Shown: positions 17,035 to 26,535, counted from the first letter of the stretch. The stretch is DNA of 64,000 nt from JAUIET01 sp039111475 (GCA_039111475.1 JBCCIP010000030.1:11419-75418), one strand, 5' to 3'. The notes: generated by a model not told the origin, from the sequence alone. A program made the numbers and translations.

Positions 17035-19221
17035 TTATGATTCGGGGAAACTAATGGTTCCTGCCACTCCTTTTCGCCAGCCGTCTTCTTTGTTATAGAA
17101 CCACGCAGTATCATCTTCGCCGAATCGTGCAGCGGAGGTAAAGAAGTTATCGTTAACTACATTAATTGGGCGACCACGTGAAAAATAGGGTGCTGAAAAT
17201 TCAAATGTCCAATTCACGCCGTCGCTTGAACTCCAGTAGTCAGCTTCGGGCTCGAAAGCCATGACGCCCATAGAACCTGACACCCAGATTTTCTGATCAT
17301 ATTGCATAACGACGTGGAAACTCCTCGGGCCGAATTCCGCGTTCTCTGTTTCCCGCGTCCAACTTACACCATCAGTCGTAGACCAAACATCAGCTTTCCG
17401 ATCCGGAAACAGTGTACCACCTACTAGCATCAGCTCGTGCCCTGCTATCAGCCACATTTTGTCGTCGTACACAATCATCCCGGCGCCAAGGCGATACGGC
17501 AAACTCCACTTTTCTGGTATTTTCAGCCAGCTGTTACCATCACTCGAGAAGAACGCGTCCACACCATTTTCGCCAGGAATGATTAGCCATAGCCGATCCT
17601 GGAAAGCCAACAGATGACTACTGCTTTCAGCTAATGATGGTATATCGTTGGTCTCCGACCGCCAATCATTTCCGTCCGTAGTTGACCAGACTGATATTTC
17701 ATCATTTACGCTTTCTCTTGCGATCGCCCACAATCTGCCTTGAAACGCAACTAAGTGATGTCTGGAGAAGACCCCCTCGTCATTGGTAATTTCTGCTGAC
17801 GGATTTACGAGGACCCATTCGATGCCGTTTGTTGAACTCCAAACAGAGTGGGTAGTTCCATCGCTCACGGCCCACAGCCGATCATTAAATAAGACTGTAT
17901 TGTTTAACGCGCGGCTAGGCGCCGCAAGGTTATTCGTTCTTTGCCGCCAAGTGATTCCGGTATCCGATGACCAGATGTCATTGCTTCTGAACTGACCTCC
18001 ACCAATCACCCAGAGAGTGTTCTTGAAAACGACAAGTTGAAATTCTTCGCGACAACTAAAGCCGGGTTGCTCTTCCTCAAGTACCCAATCCATTCCATTG
18101 GCCGATGACCAGATATCTGATTGTTCATTATTTCCCGCAACTATCCAGATTCGGTCTCTATAGGCGATTGCCTGGTGTCCTGCTCTTGACGAGAAACTAG
18201 CCGAGCCAGTCTCCTCTACCCAGTTGATGCCATCTGAGGACGACCATACATCGTTTTGGTTGCCCTCACCCGCTGCACCGGCGATTACCCACATCCTCTG
18301 GTCAAACACCAATGCCTGAAAATCAGCTCTGCCTTCGAAGTTCGTCTCATTCGATTCCAGAGACCACTCAATCCCGTTAGCTGTCGACCAAACATCTGAA
18401 AGCAGGCCTTCCGAGCCCAAGCCACCAATTAGCCAAAGCCTACCGTTGAATACCAGCAATTGATGACCTTGTCGCCCAACAAAGTCGCTGTTAGCTGCTT
18501 CCTGCGTCCAATTGATGCCGTCTTCGCTAGACCATATATCACTTAGATGTCCAGTATTGGTGAGCGAGTTACTAACGCCACCGATAAGCCATATTCTGTC
18601 GCTGAATACAATTGCTTGGTAGTTCGCGCGAGCGGGAATACCTGAATCCGCCGTTTCTTGTCTCCAGGCGACACCATCATTTGAAGACCATACATCACTC
18701 TGATACCTCGAATCGCGGCGGCCACCAGAGCCAATTAGCCATAATTTGTTGTTGAATTCTACTACTTGGTGTTGTTCTCGCCCCGCAAAGTGTCTATGGG
18801 TAATTAGCGTATCTGAACTACGCGCCTCGCCATTAAAAAGAGAATAATACGCATCGTTTGCAAGCGTTAATGCCGTATCCGTTAATGCCGTGCCATCTAG
18901 TACGTCGAATTGACCGGCGTCGCAAGAGGAATAGTTTTCCTGATCACAATCTTCTTCCCGACTACGATAGAATTCGTATCCGTTCACGGAGATTCCGGAG
19001 AAGTTAACGGTGCTGCTCGTAGCGCCTATCAATGCAGTAAAACCAGCGGTGAGAGAATTTGTAGGCTCGTTTTCCTGAACGCCGGGAGCAATTTCAACGA
19101 ACGTATCATTGCTGTTGGAACAAGCGTTGAGAAATACCAGCAATAGAACTACGAAGAAGGGAAAAGAGACTAATGGATTAGATCTTCTTCCTTGTGCCGC
19201 GCGACATTTACATCTAATCAT
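17035..19221 (-). CDS. Kelch-like repeat lipoprotein (12 units)
   Basis: 728 residues. The N terminus has a signal peptide ending in the lipobox LNAC, so it should be lipidated and carried to the outer membrane or surface. After a spacer of about 110 residues come about twelve units of roughly 45-50 residues. A typical unit is F-x-x-R-x-x-HQ-x-x-VF-x-x-RLWLIGG, a variable loop, then DVWSSxDGIxW. This is a beta-propeller type pattern (Kelch-like, perhaps two propellers); the last unit is degenerate. Start ATG 19221 has AAGGAAG upstream. Such proteins bind ligands or mediate adhesion; nothing specific can be said. It is monocistronic. Confidence 0.8.
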   Translation of the reverse strand: MIRCKCRAAQGRRSNPLVSFPFFVVLLLVFLNACSNSNDTFVEIAPGVQENEPTNSLTAGFTALIGATSSTVNFSGISVNGYEFYRSREEDCDQENYSSCDAGQFDVLDGTALTDTALTLANDAYYSLFNGEARSSDTLITHRHFAGREQHQVVEFNNKLWLIGSGGRRDSRYQSDVWSSNDGVAWRQETADSGIPARANYQAIVFSDRIWLIGGVSNSLTNTGHLSDIWSSEDGINWTQEAANSDFVGRQGHQLLVFNGRLWLIGGLGSEGLLSDVWSTANGIEWSLESNETNFEGRADFQALVFDQRMWVIAGAAGEGNQNDVWSSSDGINWVEETGSASFSSRAGHQAIAYRDRIWIVAGNNEQSDIWSSANGMDWVLEEEQPGFSCREEFQLVVFKNTLWVIGGGQFRSNDIWSSDTGITWRQRTNNLAAPSRALNNTVLFNDRLWAVSDGTTHSVWSSTNGIEWVLVNPSAEITNDEGVFSRHHLVAFQGRLWAIARESVNDEISVWSTTDGNDWRSETNDIPSLAESSSHLLAFQDRLWLIIPGENGVDAFFSSDGNSWLKIPEKWSLPYRLGAGMIVYDDKMWLIAGHELMLVGGTLFPDRKADVWSTTDGVSWTRETENAEFGPRSFHVVMQYDQKIWVSGSMGVMAFEPEADYWSSSDGVNWTFEFSAPYFSRGRPINVVNDNFFTSAARFGEDDTAWFYNKEDGWRKGVAGTISFPES

Positions 19222-19533
19222 CCGGCTTCCTTTGTGTGTAGATACATCGATCGTAGTCTCAGCTTGTCGATAATTCTTACAATAATGGGTATAGATAGTT
19301 GATTTTGAAGAAATAGTGCAATTTATGTGCCGATATATGATGGGTGTTAGGCATGGGACTTCCAGTGGCAGGCCTTACAATTGACGTGAATATGATCGCC
19401 TAGATGTGAGATGTACGGCCTGGCCCGACAGTTGAAGCACCTAAGCCATACGGCGTAAACCATCCATCTGACAGTAAAAATAGCACGTAGAAACATATCG
19501 AGTGGCAACTCCTCGTCATAACCGTTAGTCGAA

Positions 19534-19602
19534 GGGCAGCTCTTAGGCACGAGCACCGGTTCGTCAAAACAGAGCCAACAGCTCAGTTGTACCAAGGCAG
19601 CC
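19534..19602 (+). repeat. Dispersed intergenic repeat, copy 6
   Basis: GGGCAGCTCTTAGGCACGAG, CACCGGTTCGTCAAAACAG and AGCCAACAGCTCAGTTGTAC. Very close to copy 2 (3759): the core AGAGCCAACAGCTCAGTTGT is shared. Confidence 0.65.
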
Positions 19603-19703
19603 CCTTGATATCGAGTCACTACGGTCCGCTGATGACCACGAATTCTCGCCTTGTTCTGAGGGGAAAGACAAACAACTAAAGTGGTATCGGCTACTATTTT
19701 TAA

Positions 19704-19719
19704 CATATCGACTGATATG
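19704..19719. promoter_or_regulatory. Palindrome upstream of TetR gene, probable operator
   Basis: CATATC-GACT-GATATG, a perfect 6-4-6 inverted repeat 13 bp before the TetR start at 19733, consistent with autoregulation. Confidence 0.55.
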
Positions 19720-19732
19720 CTAAAATGCCACG

Positions 19733-20317
19733 ATGCCTAAGATAGTCGACAAGCAGCAACGCCGGGACCAAATTATCGACGCCACCTTTCGGGTGATTGT
19801 TAAAGATGGCTTAGCGGGTACCAGCATGCGCGCAGTCGCTAAGGAAGCAAGCTGCACAATTGGCCTGATTAATCACTGGTTTGCTTCGCGTGACGACTTG
19901 GTTGAGGCTGCGTTCGATCGAGCGATAGAACAGGAGCTTGATAGAGCGGCTAAATCGGTCACAGATGCGGCGTCGTACATAGATGCGGCGAGCCGCTTTC
20001 TCCCGCTGGATCGACAAAGTCAAGATCATGCCAAAATCTGGATTGCGTTCTATGCCATGGTGCTGTGCGAAGGCATTGATGAACGAAGACGCTCAGCCCG
20101 ATGCAAAGCCGTGCGCAAAGTAATGGTGGCGGGCTTGAGCGCATTTTATGACCTCAAGGTCTGTCACAACATTGTTGACCGTGTATTCGTATTGGTAGAT
20201 GGGATAGCCATTAATGCACTGCTCGATCCGAGTCGTTGGAATCGTCGGCGCCAGATAACGGTGCTAAGTGAAGGGCTTGAACACGTTCTGAACCGCCAAG
20301 TGGCGAAACCAACTTAA
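19733..20317 (+). CDS. TetR/BetI-like transcriptional regulator
   Basis: 194 residues. HTH: IIDATFRVIVKDGLAGTSM then IGLINHWFASRDDLVEAAF (LINHWF is the BetI-type version of the recognition helix). The C-terminal domain has the family ending IAINALLDPSRW. It heads a same-direction group with the DUF385 and quinone-reductase genes. The palindrome at 19704-19719 is a likely autoregulatory site. Confidence 0.88.
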   Translation: MPKIVDKQQRRDQIIDATFRVIVKDGLAGTSMRAVAKEASCTIGLINHWFASRDDLVEAAFDRAIEQELDRAAKSVTDAASYIDAASRFLPLDRQSQDHAKIWIAFYAMVLCEGIDERRRSARCKAVRKVMVAGLSAFYDLKVCHNIVDRVFVLVDGIAINALLDPSRWNRRRQITVLSEGLEHVLNRQVAKPT

Positions 20318-20341
20318 AAACCATTGCCTGAGTACATACCT

Positions 20342-20788
20342 GTGAACAAAACCCTGTTTAAAGTGATTAATCCAATAGTCAAAGGCATTCTCCGTTCCTC
20401 ATTACATGGTTTGATGAGTCATAACACGGTGTTGATAGAGTTCCTTGGTCGGAAAAGCCGTGAGAGTTACAGCACGCCAATCAGTTATCACGAAAATGAT
20501 GGCCGGATGCGGTGTTTTACCAGTAAGGAGAATAAGTGGTGGCGTAACCTCGTTGATACCGACACGGTTCAATTGGTGCTGCGAGGTCAACACATCACGG
20601 CCAAGCCGAGTGTTTCAATGGGTGGATCCGCAATAGAAAATGCTCTTCGAGACTTTCTGATCGCCAGTCCACGCGACGCTCGGTACTCTGGCGTCTCGTT
20701 CGATTCGGCCGGGCAACCCAATGCCTCGGATCTGCAAATTGCCAGCGAAAAACTGGTAATGATCTCTATGGAGATTGCCAAGACATGA
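20342..20788 (+). CDS. DUF385-like (split beta-barrel) nitroreductase-family protein
   Basis: About 148 residues. NTVLIEFLGRKSRESYSTPI resembles the LTTTGRKSGKPRTTPL motif of deazaflavin-dependent nitroreductases (DUF385), and WWRNLVDTDTVQLVLRGQ matches the following strand pair. The family binds flavins such as F420 or FMN. The start is uncertain: a GTG at 20342 (GAG nine bases before) or a TTG at 20324; no ATG fits. It lies 24 bp after the TetR gene and overlaps the next start by four bases, so the three genes form an operon. Confidence 0.7.
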   Translation: MNKTLFKVINPIVKGILRSSLHGLMSHNTVLIEFLGRKSRESYSTPISYHENDGRMRCFTSKENKWWRNLVDTDTVQLVLRGQHITAKPSVSMGGSAIENALRDFLIASPRDARYSGVSFDSAGQPNASDLQIASEKLVMISMEIAKT

Positions 20789-21738
20789 AAGCGCTCACGT
20801 ATCTCCTGCCATCAGAGCCGTCGGAACAGCTCCGCCTGAGTGCGGTGAACATTGACCCGCCCACACCCGCCGAGGGTGAGGTGTTGGTTCGAGTTCATTT
20901 TGCAGGCCTCAGCGAATTTGACCTGGAGAATTATGGCGGCAAGCGTAACAAGGCCATCGCCAGGGCATTAAAGAAGGGCCCCGTGATCTCAGGCATCGAA
21001 ATGTCGGGCGTGGTCGACAGCAATGGCCAGCAGTTTAGTCGTGGCGATAAGGTGGTAGCGTATACCAACATCTGGCGTGGTCCTTTTTATCACGCACAAC
21101 TGGTCGCGGTTCCAGAATCTAATTTGGTCTTGATACCAGATAATCATTCGTTGGAGGGCGCTGCATCTATCGTAGGTGGTGCATTAACGTCTATCAATGC
21201 GCTCGAACGCATCGCCAAGCTGGCGCCAGACGATAGTATATTGATTACCGGTGCAACCGGGAGCGTTGGGGTAACCGCCTTACAACTTGCTTCCCACGTT
21301 GGTGCAAAAACATCAGCTGTGTGCCACTCCTCGCGAATGAATTTTGCTCTTTCCCAAGGTGCGAAGGACGTTTACGCCTATGACAATCAGGAATTACCAC
21401 CAGCAAGCAATCAATTCAATGTGGTGTTAGATGCGGCGCCATCCTTATCATTCTCTCGTGCGCGTTGCTTTCTTGTGCCGCGCGGGCTGTACATTCCAAC
21501 AATGCCGCACTTAGACGTTCCAGGCTATATACTCAGCCTAATAACAAAGCAGCGATGGGGATACTTGATGGAAAACAAGACGGAGCGCAGCCGAATGGAC
21601 CGCTTGGGGGATTTAATGGCGGACGATGCGTTTGCGCCGATCATAGACAGCATTCATCCCCTCGCTAGTGCAGAGCTCGCATTTAAGCGGCAGTGCGAGT
21701 CTGGCAAACGAGGGAAAATACTCATTGATTTTAGATGA
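20785..21738 (+). CDS. Zinc-independent quinone oxidoreductase (MDR superfamily)
   Basis: 317 residues of the medium-chain dehydrogenase/reductase superfamily. The N-terminal GroES-like domain has EGEVLVRVHFAGLSEFDLE and GPVISGIEMSGVVDSNG. The Rossmann domain has ILITGATGSVGVTALQLA, the GxGxxG-like dinucleotide motif. The zinc-ligand cysteines of alcohol dehydrogenases are absent, so it is of the quinone-reductase (QOR/YhdH) kind and reduces quinones or enones with NADPH. It overlaps the DUF385 gene (ATGA). Confidence 0.85.
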   Translation: MKALTYLLPSEPSEQLRLSAVNIDPPTPAEGEVLVRVHFAGLSEFDLENYGGKRNKAIARALKKGPVISGIEMSGVVDSNGQQFSRGDKVVAYTNIWRGPFYHAQLVAVPESNLVLIPDNHSLEGAASIVGGALTSINALERIAKLAPDDSILITGATGSVGVTALQLASHVGAKTSAVCHSSRMNFALSQGAKDVYAYDNQELPPASNQFNVVLDAAPSLSFSRARCFLVPRGLYIPTMPHLDVPGYILSLITKQRWGYLMENKTERSRMDRLGDLMADDAFAPIIDSIHPLASAELAFKRQCESGKRGKILIDFR

Positions 21739-22040
21739 GGCAATTGGCGTCGGTGAAATTCTAGCGCCCTACAAAGACGCGATATGCATACTTGCAACGT
21801 TCGTTCACATCGCTCGTATGGAGAATCTCTGAGCCTCGATTACTCAATTCTAGAGCCGCTATTCATCAACTGTTGTCAGATATGAAATGGAGTTTGAAGG
21901 GCCGCTTTTTTGGCAGCAGCGCCAGTTCGTGAGAAAAAAGCTTACTGCTCAGATGTACCAATAGCCGCTAGAAAGCCAGCAAAAATACGGCTATCTTCGA
22001 CTCAAAAACACCTACATTGAATTTGTCTTCTTGACCAACA
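21739..22040. other. Intergenic stretch between convergent genes
   Basis: 302 bp holding a full copy of the dispersed repeat (21899-21972). No other structure seen. Confidence 0.5.
21899..21972 (+). repeat. Dispersed intergenic repeat, copy 7
   Basis: GGGCCGCTTTTTTGGCAGCA, GCGCCAGTTCGTGAG and CTGCTCAGATGTACCAATAG. The 5' and 3' modules are contiguous. Confidence 0.6.
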
Positions 22041-22457
22041 CTAGCTACGTAGAGTCTTCTTCATCATCTCGATTCCTTGCGCGTATACGCCCCTAAAGAA
22101 CTCAATGCATTGCTCGTCCGTTATGCCTTTGGCTTTAAATTTTCCTTGCCACGTAAACTCCGTGCGCGAATCGTCCAGCGAACTGACGGACATGGTGGCA
22201 CGATAAGATTCAATAGGCAGTGGTCCTGAGACCACGGAATAGGTGTAGCTGTAATCTGTTTGTTCTTCGAGTCTGTCGACAATGATTGTTCCGTCGGCAA
22301 AAGTCAGTGTTCGCAAAGCGCCAATGCCATCTCCTTCCTGCACGCAGGCTTCCTTCGGGCTGCCTGACCACTTGCTCGTATTGCCAAAATCCCCTAAGTA
22401 CGACCAAACTTCGTCGATCGGTAGGTCAAAGGTATGGGTCGCTTCTACGCTTAGCAT
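22041..22457 (-). CDS. SRPBCC / polyketide cyclase-like protein
   Basis: 138 residues, beginning at ATG 22457, which has AGGAGG just upstream; the frame's first start at 22481 does not. The sequence shows the START/Bet v1-like fold of the SRPBCC superfamily: FDLPIDEVWSYLGDFGNTSKW at the N terminus, GIGALRTLTFADG, and a long C-terminal helix EFFRGVYAQGIEMMKKTL. These proteins bind hydrophobic ligands or act in cyclisations. Monocistronic; ligand unknown. Confidence 0.85.
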   Translation of the reverse strand: MLSVEATHTFDLPIDEVWSYLGDFGNTSKWSGSPKEACVQEGDGIGALRTLTFADGTIIVDRLEEQTDYSYTYSVVSGPLPIESYRATMSVSSLDDSRTEFTWQGKFKAKGITDEQCIEFFRGVYAQGIEMMKKTLRS

Positions 22458-22845
22458 ACGTTCCTCCTGGTGAATGTCCAATATGCGGGGGAGGGTATCA
22501 TAACAAATCGCGTCATGAGATTATGCAGAGTAAGCAGGGAGCAACATCTGGGACAATTGGGATATTTTGCATATGCCGTCAGCAAAAGAAGTGGCCTTGC
22601 AGTATCTGGCAATTACATACGCAGGAAATACTAGCGCGACTGTTGCTCTCTTGCACGACGAAGCGACGTCGCAGAACGCTTCCACAAAGCTCTAATTTCC
22701 GAAAATCTCCTTATTTTCGTTCATATTTCCGCAAAGTTGAATCGGCTAACCATGAAACATCGTTTTCTACATCAATCATTCAAGGCTTGTACTGGTTATC
22801 AACATTTGGTGCCGCGCAACTCTAAGTTAAAAAGGTAGTCGTATA
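22458..22845. other. Intergenic region between divergent SRPBCC and sulfatase genes
   Basis: 388 bp. It must contain two promoters; I see no convincing -35/-10 pairs. An open frame here (22286-22825) is not credible. Confidence 0.4.
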
Positions 22846-24168
22846 TTGGGCAACTTGAGTCGTGGGGTCAATGCAATCGGATCGGTCGGCTACGATACCG
22901 GACCGCGGTATGGTTTAGTTTTTTCTGCATTAATCTCACTAGTTCTTAGCCAGGCAAGTGTGGCTCAGAACAGTGAAGCGCCGAATATCATCTTAATTGT
23001 TGCTGACTACATGGGATACGCGGACATCGAACCATATGGTGCTAAGGATATTAGGACTCCCGCGTTGAAGTCTCTGGCTGACGCTGGAACACGATTTACA
23101 AGCTTCTACTCCGCTGCACCTAAATGCGTTCCCGCTCGAGCTGCGCTACTGAGTGGAAAATATCCTTCCAAAGTATTGAGCAAGCTTACACCTTTTAGTA
23201 AGAGCCAGGGTTTGCGCGCGAGAGACAATATTTTGGTTGCTCAGCTAAAGGCTGGAGGCTACAACACGGCGATGATAGGCAAGTGGCACCTAGGTTCTGG
23301 AAAGAACTTTAAACCTACGGATCACGGCTTTGATTCTTTTCTAGGCTTCGACGATTGGACCCTTGGATACCATAACCATCTGACATCTAATGGTGAACCA
23401 GGCTTGCTCAGAGACGGAATGCTTGTGAATGAAACTGGATATCTCACTGAGCTTTTCAGCGATGAAGCTGTTCGCGTTATCAATTCAAGCGACAGTCCTT
23501 TCTTCATATACCTTTCTTATAACACCGGGCTTCCGCCATACCAGAGGCCAAACATGCCTGAATCGGAATGGGATTCTGGCTGGGATGTTAATGAAGCAAG
23601 CCGCGCTGATTACGTTGCAATGGTAGAGTCTATGGACAGCAGCATTGCCAGAGTGCTGCACACACTACAACAACGTCAGATAGAAGAAAACACGCTAGTT
23701 ATCTTCACTTACGATCATGGCGGTAGGCACTTAGTCGACGCTGGTCCCTTGTTTCACGGTTTCGGTACTCTCTGGGAGGGTGGTATTCGCGTACCAATGA
23801 TTATGCGTTGGCCAAACAAAGTTGCGAGCTCCAAGACTGCTAGCACTCCTGCAATCGCCATGGACTTAACAGCCACAATGCTATTTGCTGCGGGGCGAAA
23901 AATACCAAATGGGTCTCTGGACGGAATAAACCTCCTGCCTCTATCGAATGCCAGTGCTCAGGCTTCGCATCGATCTTTTTTTTGGCGTTCAGGAAAAATG
24001 AAAGCCGTAAGACACGTACAATGGAAGTACATAATCGACGGCCACACACAACTGCTGTTTGATCTGGATAGTGACATTGGTGAAAGAAGAAACGTTTTTG
24101 CAGAATACCAACCTATCGCGACGCAACTTAGAGGTAAGCTGGCTGACTGGGAAGCATCACTTGATTAG
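22846..24168 (+). CDS. Exported sulfatase (formylglycine type)
   Basis: 440 residues. The N terminus contains a hydrophobic signal (YGLVFSALISLVLSQASVAQ) after an unusual 21-residue leader, and the only start is TTG 22846, so the start is uncertain. PNIILIVADYMGYADIEPYG is motif I. PKCVPARAALLSGKYP is the C-x-P-x-R signature in which Cys94 is converted to formylglycine. TAMIGKWHLG and FTYDHGG are further conserved. In motif I the second metal Asp is Tyr (ADY rather than ADD), which may weaken Ca binding. It would hydrolyse sulfate esters in the periplasm, perhaps of a sulfated polysaccharide. No modifying enzyme gene is in the window. Confidence 0.8.
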   Translation: MGNLSRGVNAIGSVGYDTGPRYGLVFSALISLVLSQASVAQNSEAPNIILIVADYMGYADIEPYGAKDIRTPALKSLADAGTRFTSFYSAAPKCVPARAALLSGKYPSKVLSKLTPFSKSQGLRARDNILVAQLKAGGYNTAMIGKWHLGSGKNFKPTDHGFDSFLGFDDWTLGYHNHLTSNGEPGLLRDGMLVNETGYLTELFSDEAVRVINSSDSPFFIYLSYNTGLPPYQRPNMPESEWDSGWDVNEASRADYVAMVESMDSSIARVLHTLQQRQIEENTLVIFTYDHGGRHLVDAGPLFHGFGTLWEGGIRVPMIMRWPNKVASSKTASTPAIAMDLTATMLFAAGRKIPNGSLDGINLLPLSNASAQASHRSFFWRSGKMKAVRHVQWKYIIDGHTQLLFDLDSDIGERRNVFAEYQPIATQLRGKLADWEASLD

Positions 24169-24186
24169 GCTAGACCAATGCGAATA

Positions 24187-24214
24187 GCTGCTTCTAGGCA
24201 CGAGCACTGGTTCA
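24187..24214 (+). repeat. Dispersed intergenic repeat, copy 8 (partial 5' module)
   Basis: GCTGCTTCTAGGCACGAGCA followed by CTGGTTCA, then divergence from the family. Confidence 0.5.
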
Positions 24215-24403
24215 GCTCGGGACCTGACCCAGAGATTGTAACTTATATTCCGGCTGTAAACGCTTTCGACGCGCGCTCGCGCAGGGCTTGATCATTTTCG
24301 AGACTATAGTGATTCGTCATAGCTTTGCTCCTCCAACTGCGCGACATTCTTCTTTCCATAGAATGTGTACTAATGAAGATGCGCGACAACATACATTGCA
24401 GTG

Positions 24404-25390
24404 TTATGTGTTTACCGGAGTATCGTAATCCACAGGCGTTCCCAGCCAACCATCCCAACGCTTTTGCCAATAGAGGTTGTGCAAGCTTGTGGTCAGAGCT
24501 CCGGGCCCCGCTTTGCCACCAAGTATCACATCGTCCACGCTGTTAATGGGCATGATGCCACCAGCGCTTGACGTGATGAATGCCTCATCAGCATTCAACA
24601 ATTGTTGCGCGCTGACTTTCTCCACATGCACAGACAATCCTATTTCTTTGGCCAGTTCCAATGTGGTCTTCCGTGTAATTCCTTCCAAACAGCCAGAATC
24701 TGGTGTGTAAATGCCATTGTCTTTGAGCAGAAATATGTTCGCTCCCGGTGCTTCAGTGAGGTTGCCGTTGTCATCGGTCAGCACCGACCATTCTTTACCA
24801 GCATCTGCTGCCTCGAAGAGAGAAAGTTTCATGTCCATCCAATGGAGATTCTTGGCGGTTGGATCAACGGCATTGCTAGGGATGCGTATGTAACGCTGGC
24901 TGATCTGCACATCCAGCCCCCTGCTGCGTTGCGCATCATCCGCAATATACATATAGGGAATAACGAATGCGTAGAACATATTCTGAAACGCATCGACATC
25001 ACCTCGACTGGCGCCAGAAGGCAGAACGCCGCGGGTGACACACCACCAAACATAGGCTTCTTGCGTGCCAGCCAGTTTGACCAGATTGGTGAGTATGTCG
25101 GCGGTTTGATCACGGCTGTATGGGTTGCTCAGGCGGAATTTTTCGCAAGAGGCCTGAAAGCGATCCAGGTGATCGTGAAGCCTGAAAAACCGGCCCTTGG
25201 ACACACTCACCACATCATAGGCGGCATCGGCGTGCATAAAACCGGAATCCACGATTGGTACGGCGGCCATTTCAATTGGGCAGCACTGATCGATGATATA
25301 GGCGCTGCCTTGGTCATACTTGGCGTCATGCGGTTTTCGCGCATGGGCGGGATCATTGAACATGATGTGTTCAGCCTGCGTAATCGACAT
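24404..25390 (-). CDS. PLP fold-type IV aminotransferase (BCAT/D-amino acid/amine transaminase)
   Basis: 328 residues of the branched-chain/D-amino-acid aminotransferase fold. FMHADAAYDVVSVSKGRFFRLHDHLDRF is the N-terminal signature. Lys180 in VDPTAKNLHWMDMK is the Schiff-base lysine. LTEAPGANIFLL contains the conserved Glu. TSSAGGIMPI closes the cofactor site. The motif set resembles (R)-selective amine transaminases as well as D-amino acid transaminases, so substrate is open. It is divergent from the AraC regulator gene at 25510 and next to an amine/FAD oxidase cluster, so a role in amine or amino-acid breakdown is a reasonable inference. Confidence 0.82.
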   Translation of the reverse strand: MSITQAEHIMFNDPAHARKPHDAKYDQGSAYIIDQCCPIEMAAVPIVDSGFMHADAAYDVVSVSKGRFFRLHDHLDRFQASCEKFRLSNPYSRDQTADILTNLVKLAGTQEAYVWWCVTRGVLPSGASRGDVDAFQNMFYAFVIPYMYIADDAQRSRGLDVQISQRYIRIPSNAVDPTAKNLHWMDMKLSLFEAADAGKEWSVLTDDNGNLTEAPGANIFLLKDNGIYTPDSGCLEGITRKTTLELAKEIGLSVHVEKVSAQQLLNADEAFITSSAGGIMPINSVDDVILGGKAGPGALTTSLHNLYWQKRWDGWLGTPVDYDTPVNT

Positions 25391-25509
25391 ATGGACAGTA
25401 CTCGATAATTGGATATTTGAAGCTTATGTTGCCATGTATCTCCAGACTTGACCTGTCCGGCCCATTATTTGACAATTTCGGACATATTAAAAACAGTCAA
25501 CGGCACAAT

Positions 25510-26535
25510 ATGCACGCCAGCCGATTATCTGCGACCAAACAGGGTATGCCAGCTCAGTGGTTGATTGCCTATCTACAAAAGCATGGTGTTGGCACTGAGG
25601 AAATCTGCAGTGCGGTTGGTGTAGATAAGAACTCCCTAATTTCCACCACTGGCATTATGGCAACATCTACTTACCTTGAAGTGTTCAACTGGGCCGCACA
25701 GCAGTTAAAGGATCCGCTGTTGGGTGTTCATGCCGCTGACGATATTAAACCAGGTGAATTTGGACTTCTGGATCACCTTATCCGCAACGGACCATCGCTG
25801 CGGGAAAGCTTTGATTTTACACAGAAATACCACTGCATTTTCTCGCCAGATTTTGACTATCGTTTCAGTTATGCAGGCAACAAAGGAATTTGTCACTATC
25901 AGGAAGCCAATCTTCCTGGCGCTGATTCAACCCAAGACATTAATTTTGGGTTCGCGCTGGTAATCAACATAATTCGTGAGCGCTTCAGTCCAATCTGGCA
26001 GCCGCTGCGAACTTGCTTTGTTTACCCGCAGCCTGCAGATATTAGTGCGCATCAGAACTATTTTGGTGACGCTATATTTTTCAATCAATCTGAAAACCTG
26101 CTGGACTTTGAGGAAGATATCGTCGACATACCCAATGAGCGGGCAGACCCGAATCTATTACCGATACTATTGAACCAGGCTAATCAGCTGCTCGACGAGC
26201 AAAAAACGCAGACCGATGTGGTAAGGCAAGTGAGCTTACTGATTACTACTTCGTTGGGCTATCGCTCGATGTCTTCTGAGGCGGTTGCGGATCGCTTACA
26301 TGTTTCAGTTAGGCAGCTCCACAGACGTTTATCCCAGCAAAATACTTCGTTTCGCCAGATCAAGGAAGACACCGTTTTAAGAGTGGCCAAGGAAGCGCTG
26401 GCAAACTCAGATATGAGCGTTACTGAAATTGCAATGAAGCTCAATTATTCAGAGACCAGTGCTTTTGATCGAATGTTCAAGAAAATGGAAAGGATTTCTC
26501 CCCTCCAGTATCGGAAAAAATATTCACGTTTATAG
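25510..26535 (+). CDS. AraC-family transcriptional regulator
   Basis: 341 residues from ATG 25510; the open frame begins at TTG 25417 but the region before is not conserved-looking. N-terminal part has the Arabinose_bd-type ligand domain seen in OruR/ArgR-like AraC proteins (GMPAQWLIAYLQKHGVG, VFNWAAQQLKDPLLGVHAAD, FGLLDHLIRNGPSLRE). The C-terminal double HTH is MSSEAVADRLHVSVRQLHRRL and MSVTEIAMKLNYSETSAFDRMFKKM with the ending SPLQYRKKY. It lies between the divergent aminotransferase and the TonB receptor, so it is the likely activator of this cluster. Confidence 0.88.
   Translation: MHASRLSATKQGMPAQWLIAYLQKHGVGTEEICSAVGVDKNSLISTTGIMATSTYLEVFNWAAQQLKDPLLGVHAADDIKPGEFGLLDHLIRNGPSLRESFDFTQKYHCIFSPDFDYRFSYAGNKGICHYQEANLPGADSTQDINFGFALVINIIRERFSPIWQPLRTCFVYPQPADISAHQNYFGDAIFFNQSENLLDFEEDIVDIPNERADPNLLPILLNQANQLLDEQKTQTDVVRQVSLLITTSLGYRSMSSEAVADRLHVSVRQLHRRLSQQNTSFRQIKEDTVLRVAKEALANSDMSVTEIAMKLNYSETSAFDRMFKKMERISPLQYRKKYSRL

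Larger units (their letters stand above)
19222..19732. other. Intergenic stretch (511 bp)
   Basis: Contains one dispersed repeat (19534-19602) and a TetR operator-like palindrome (19704-19719). A minus-strand open frame 19347-19706 encodes a CxxC...CxxC pattern near its end but overlaps the repeat and has no ribosome site, so I do not call it. Confidence 0.5.

Noticed and set aside
19347..19706. Minus-strand frame with a CxxC...CxxC pattern near its end, like a zinc ribbon
   Set aside because: It runs through a repeat copy that is non-coding elsewhere and lacks a start signal; the cysteine pattern may be chance.
22286..22825. 179-codon plus-strand frame
   Set aside because: Its first half is the antisense of the SRPBCC gene; the second half has basic, low-complexity composition without motifs.
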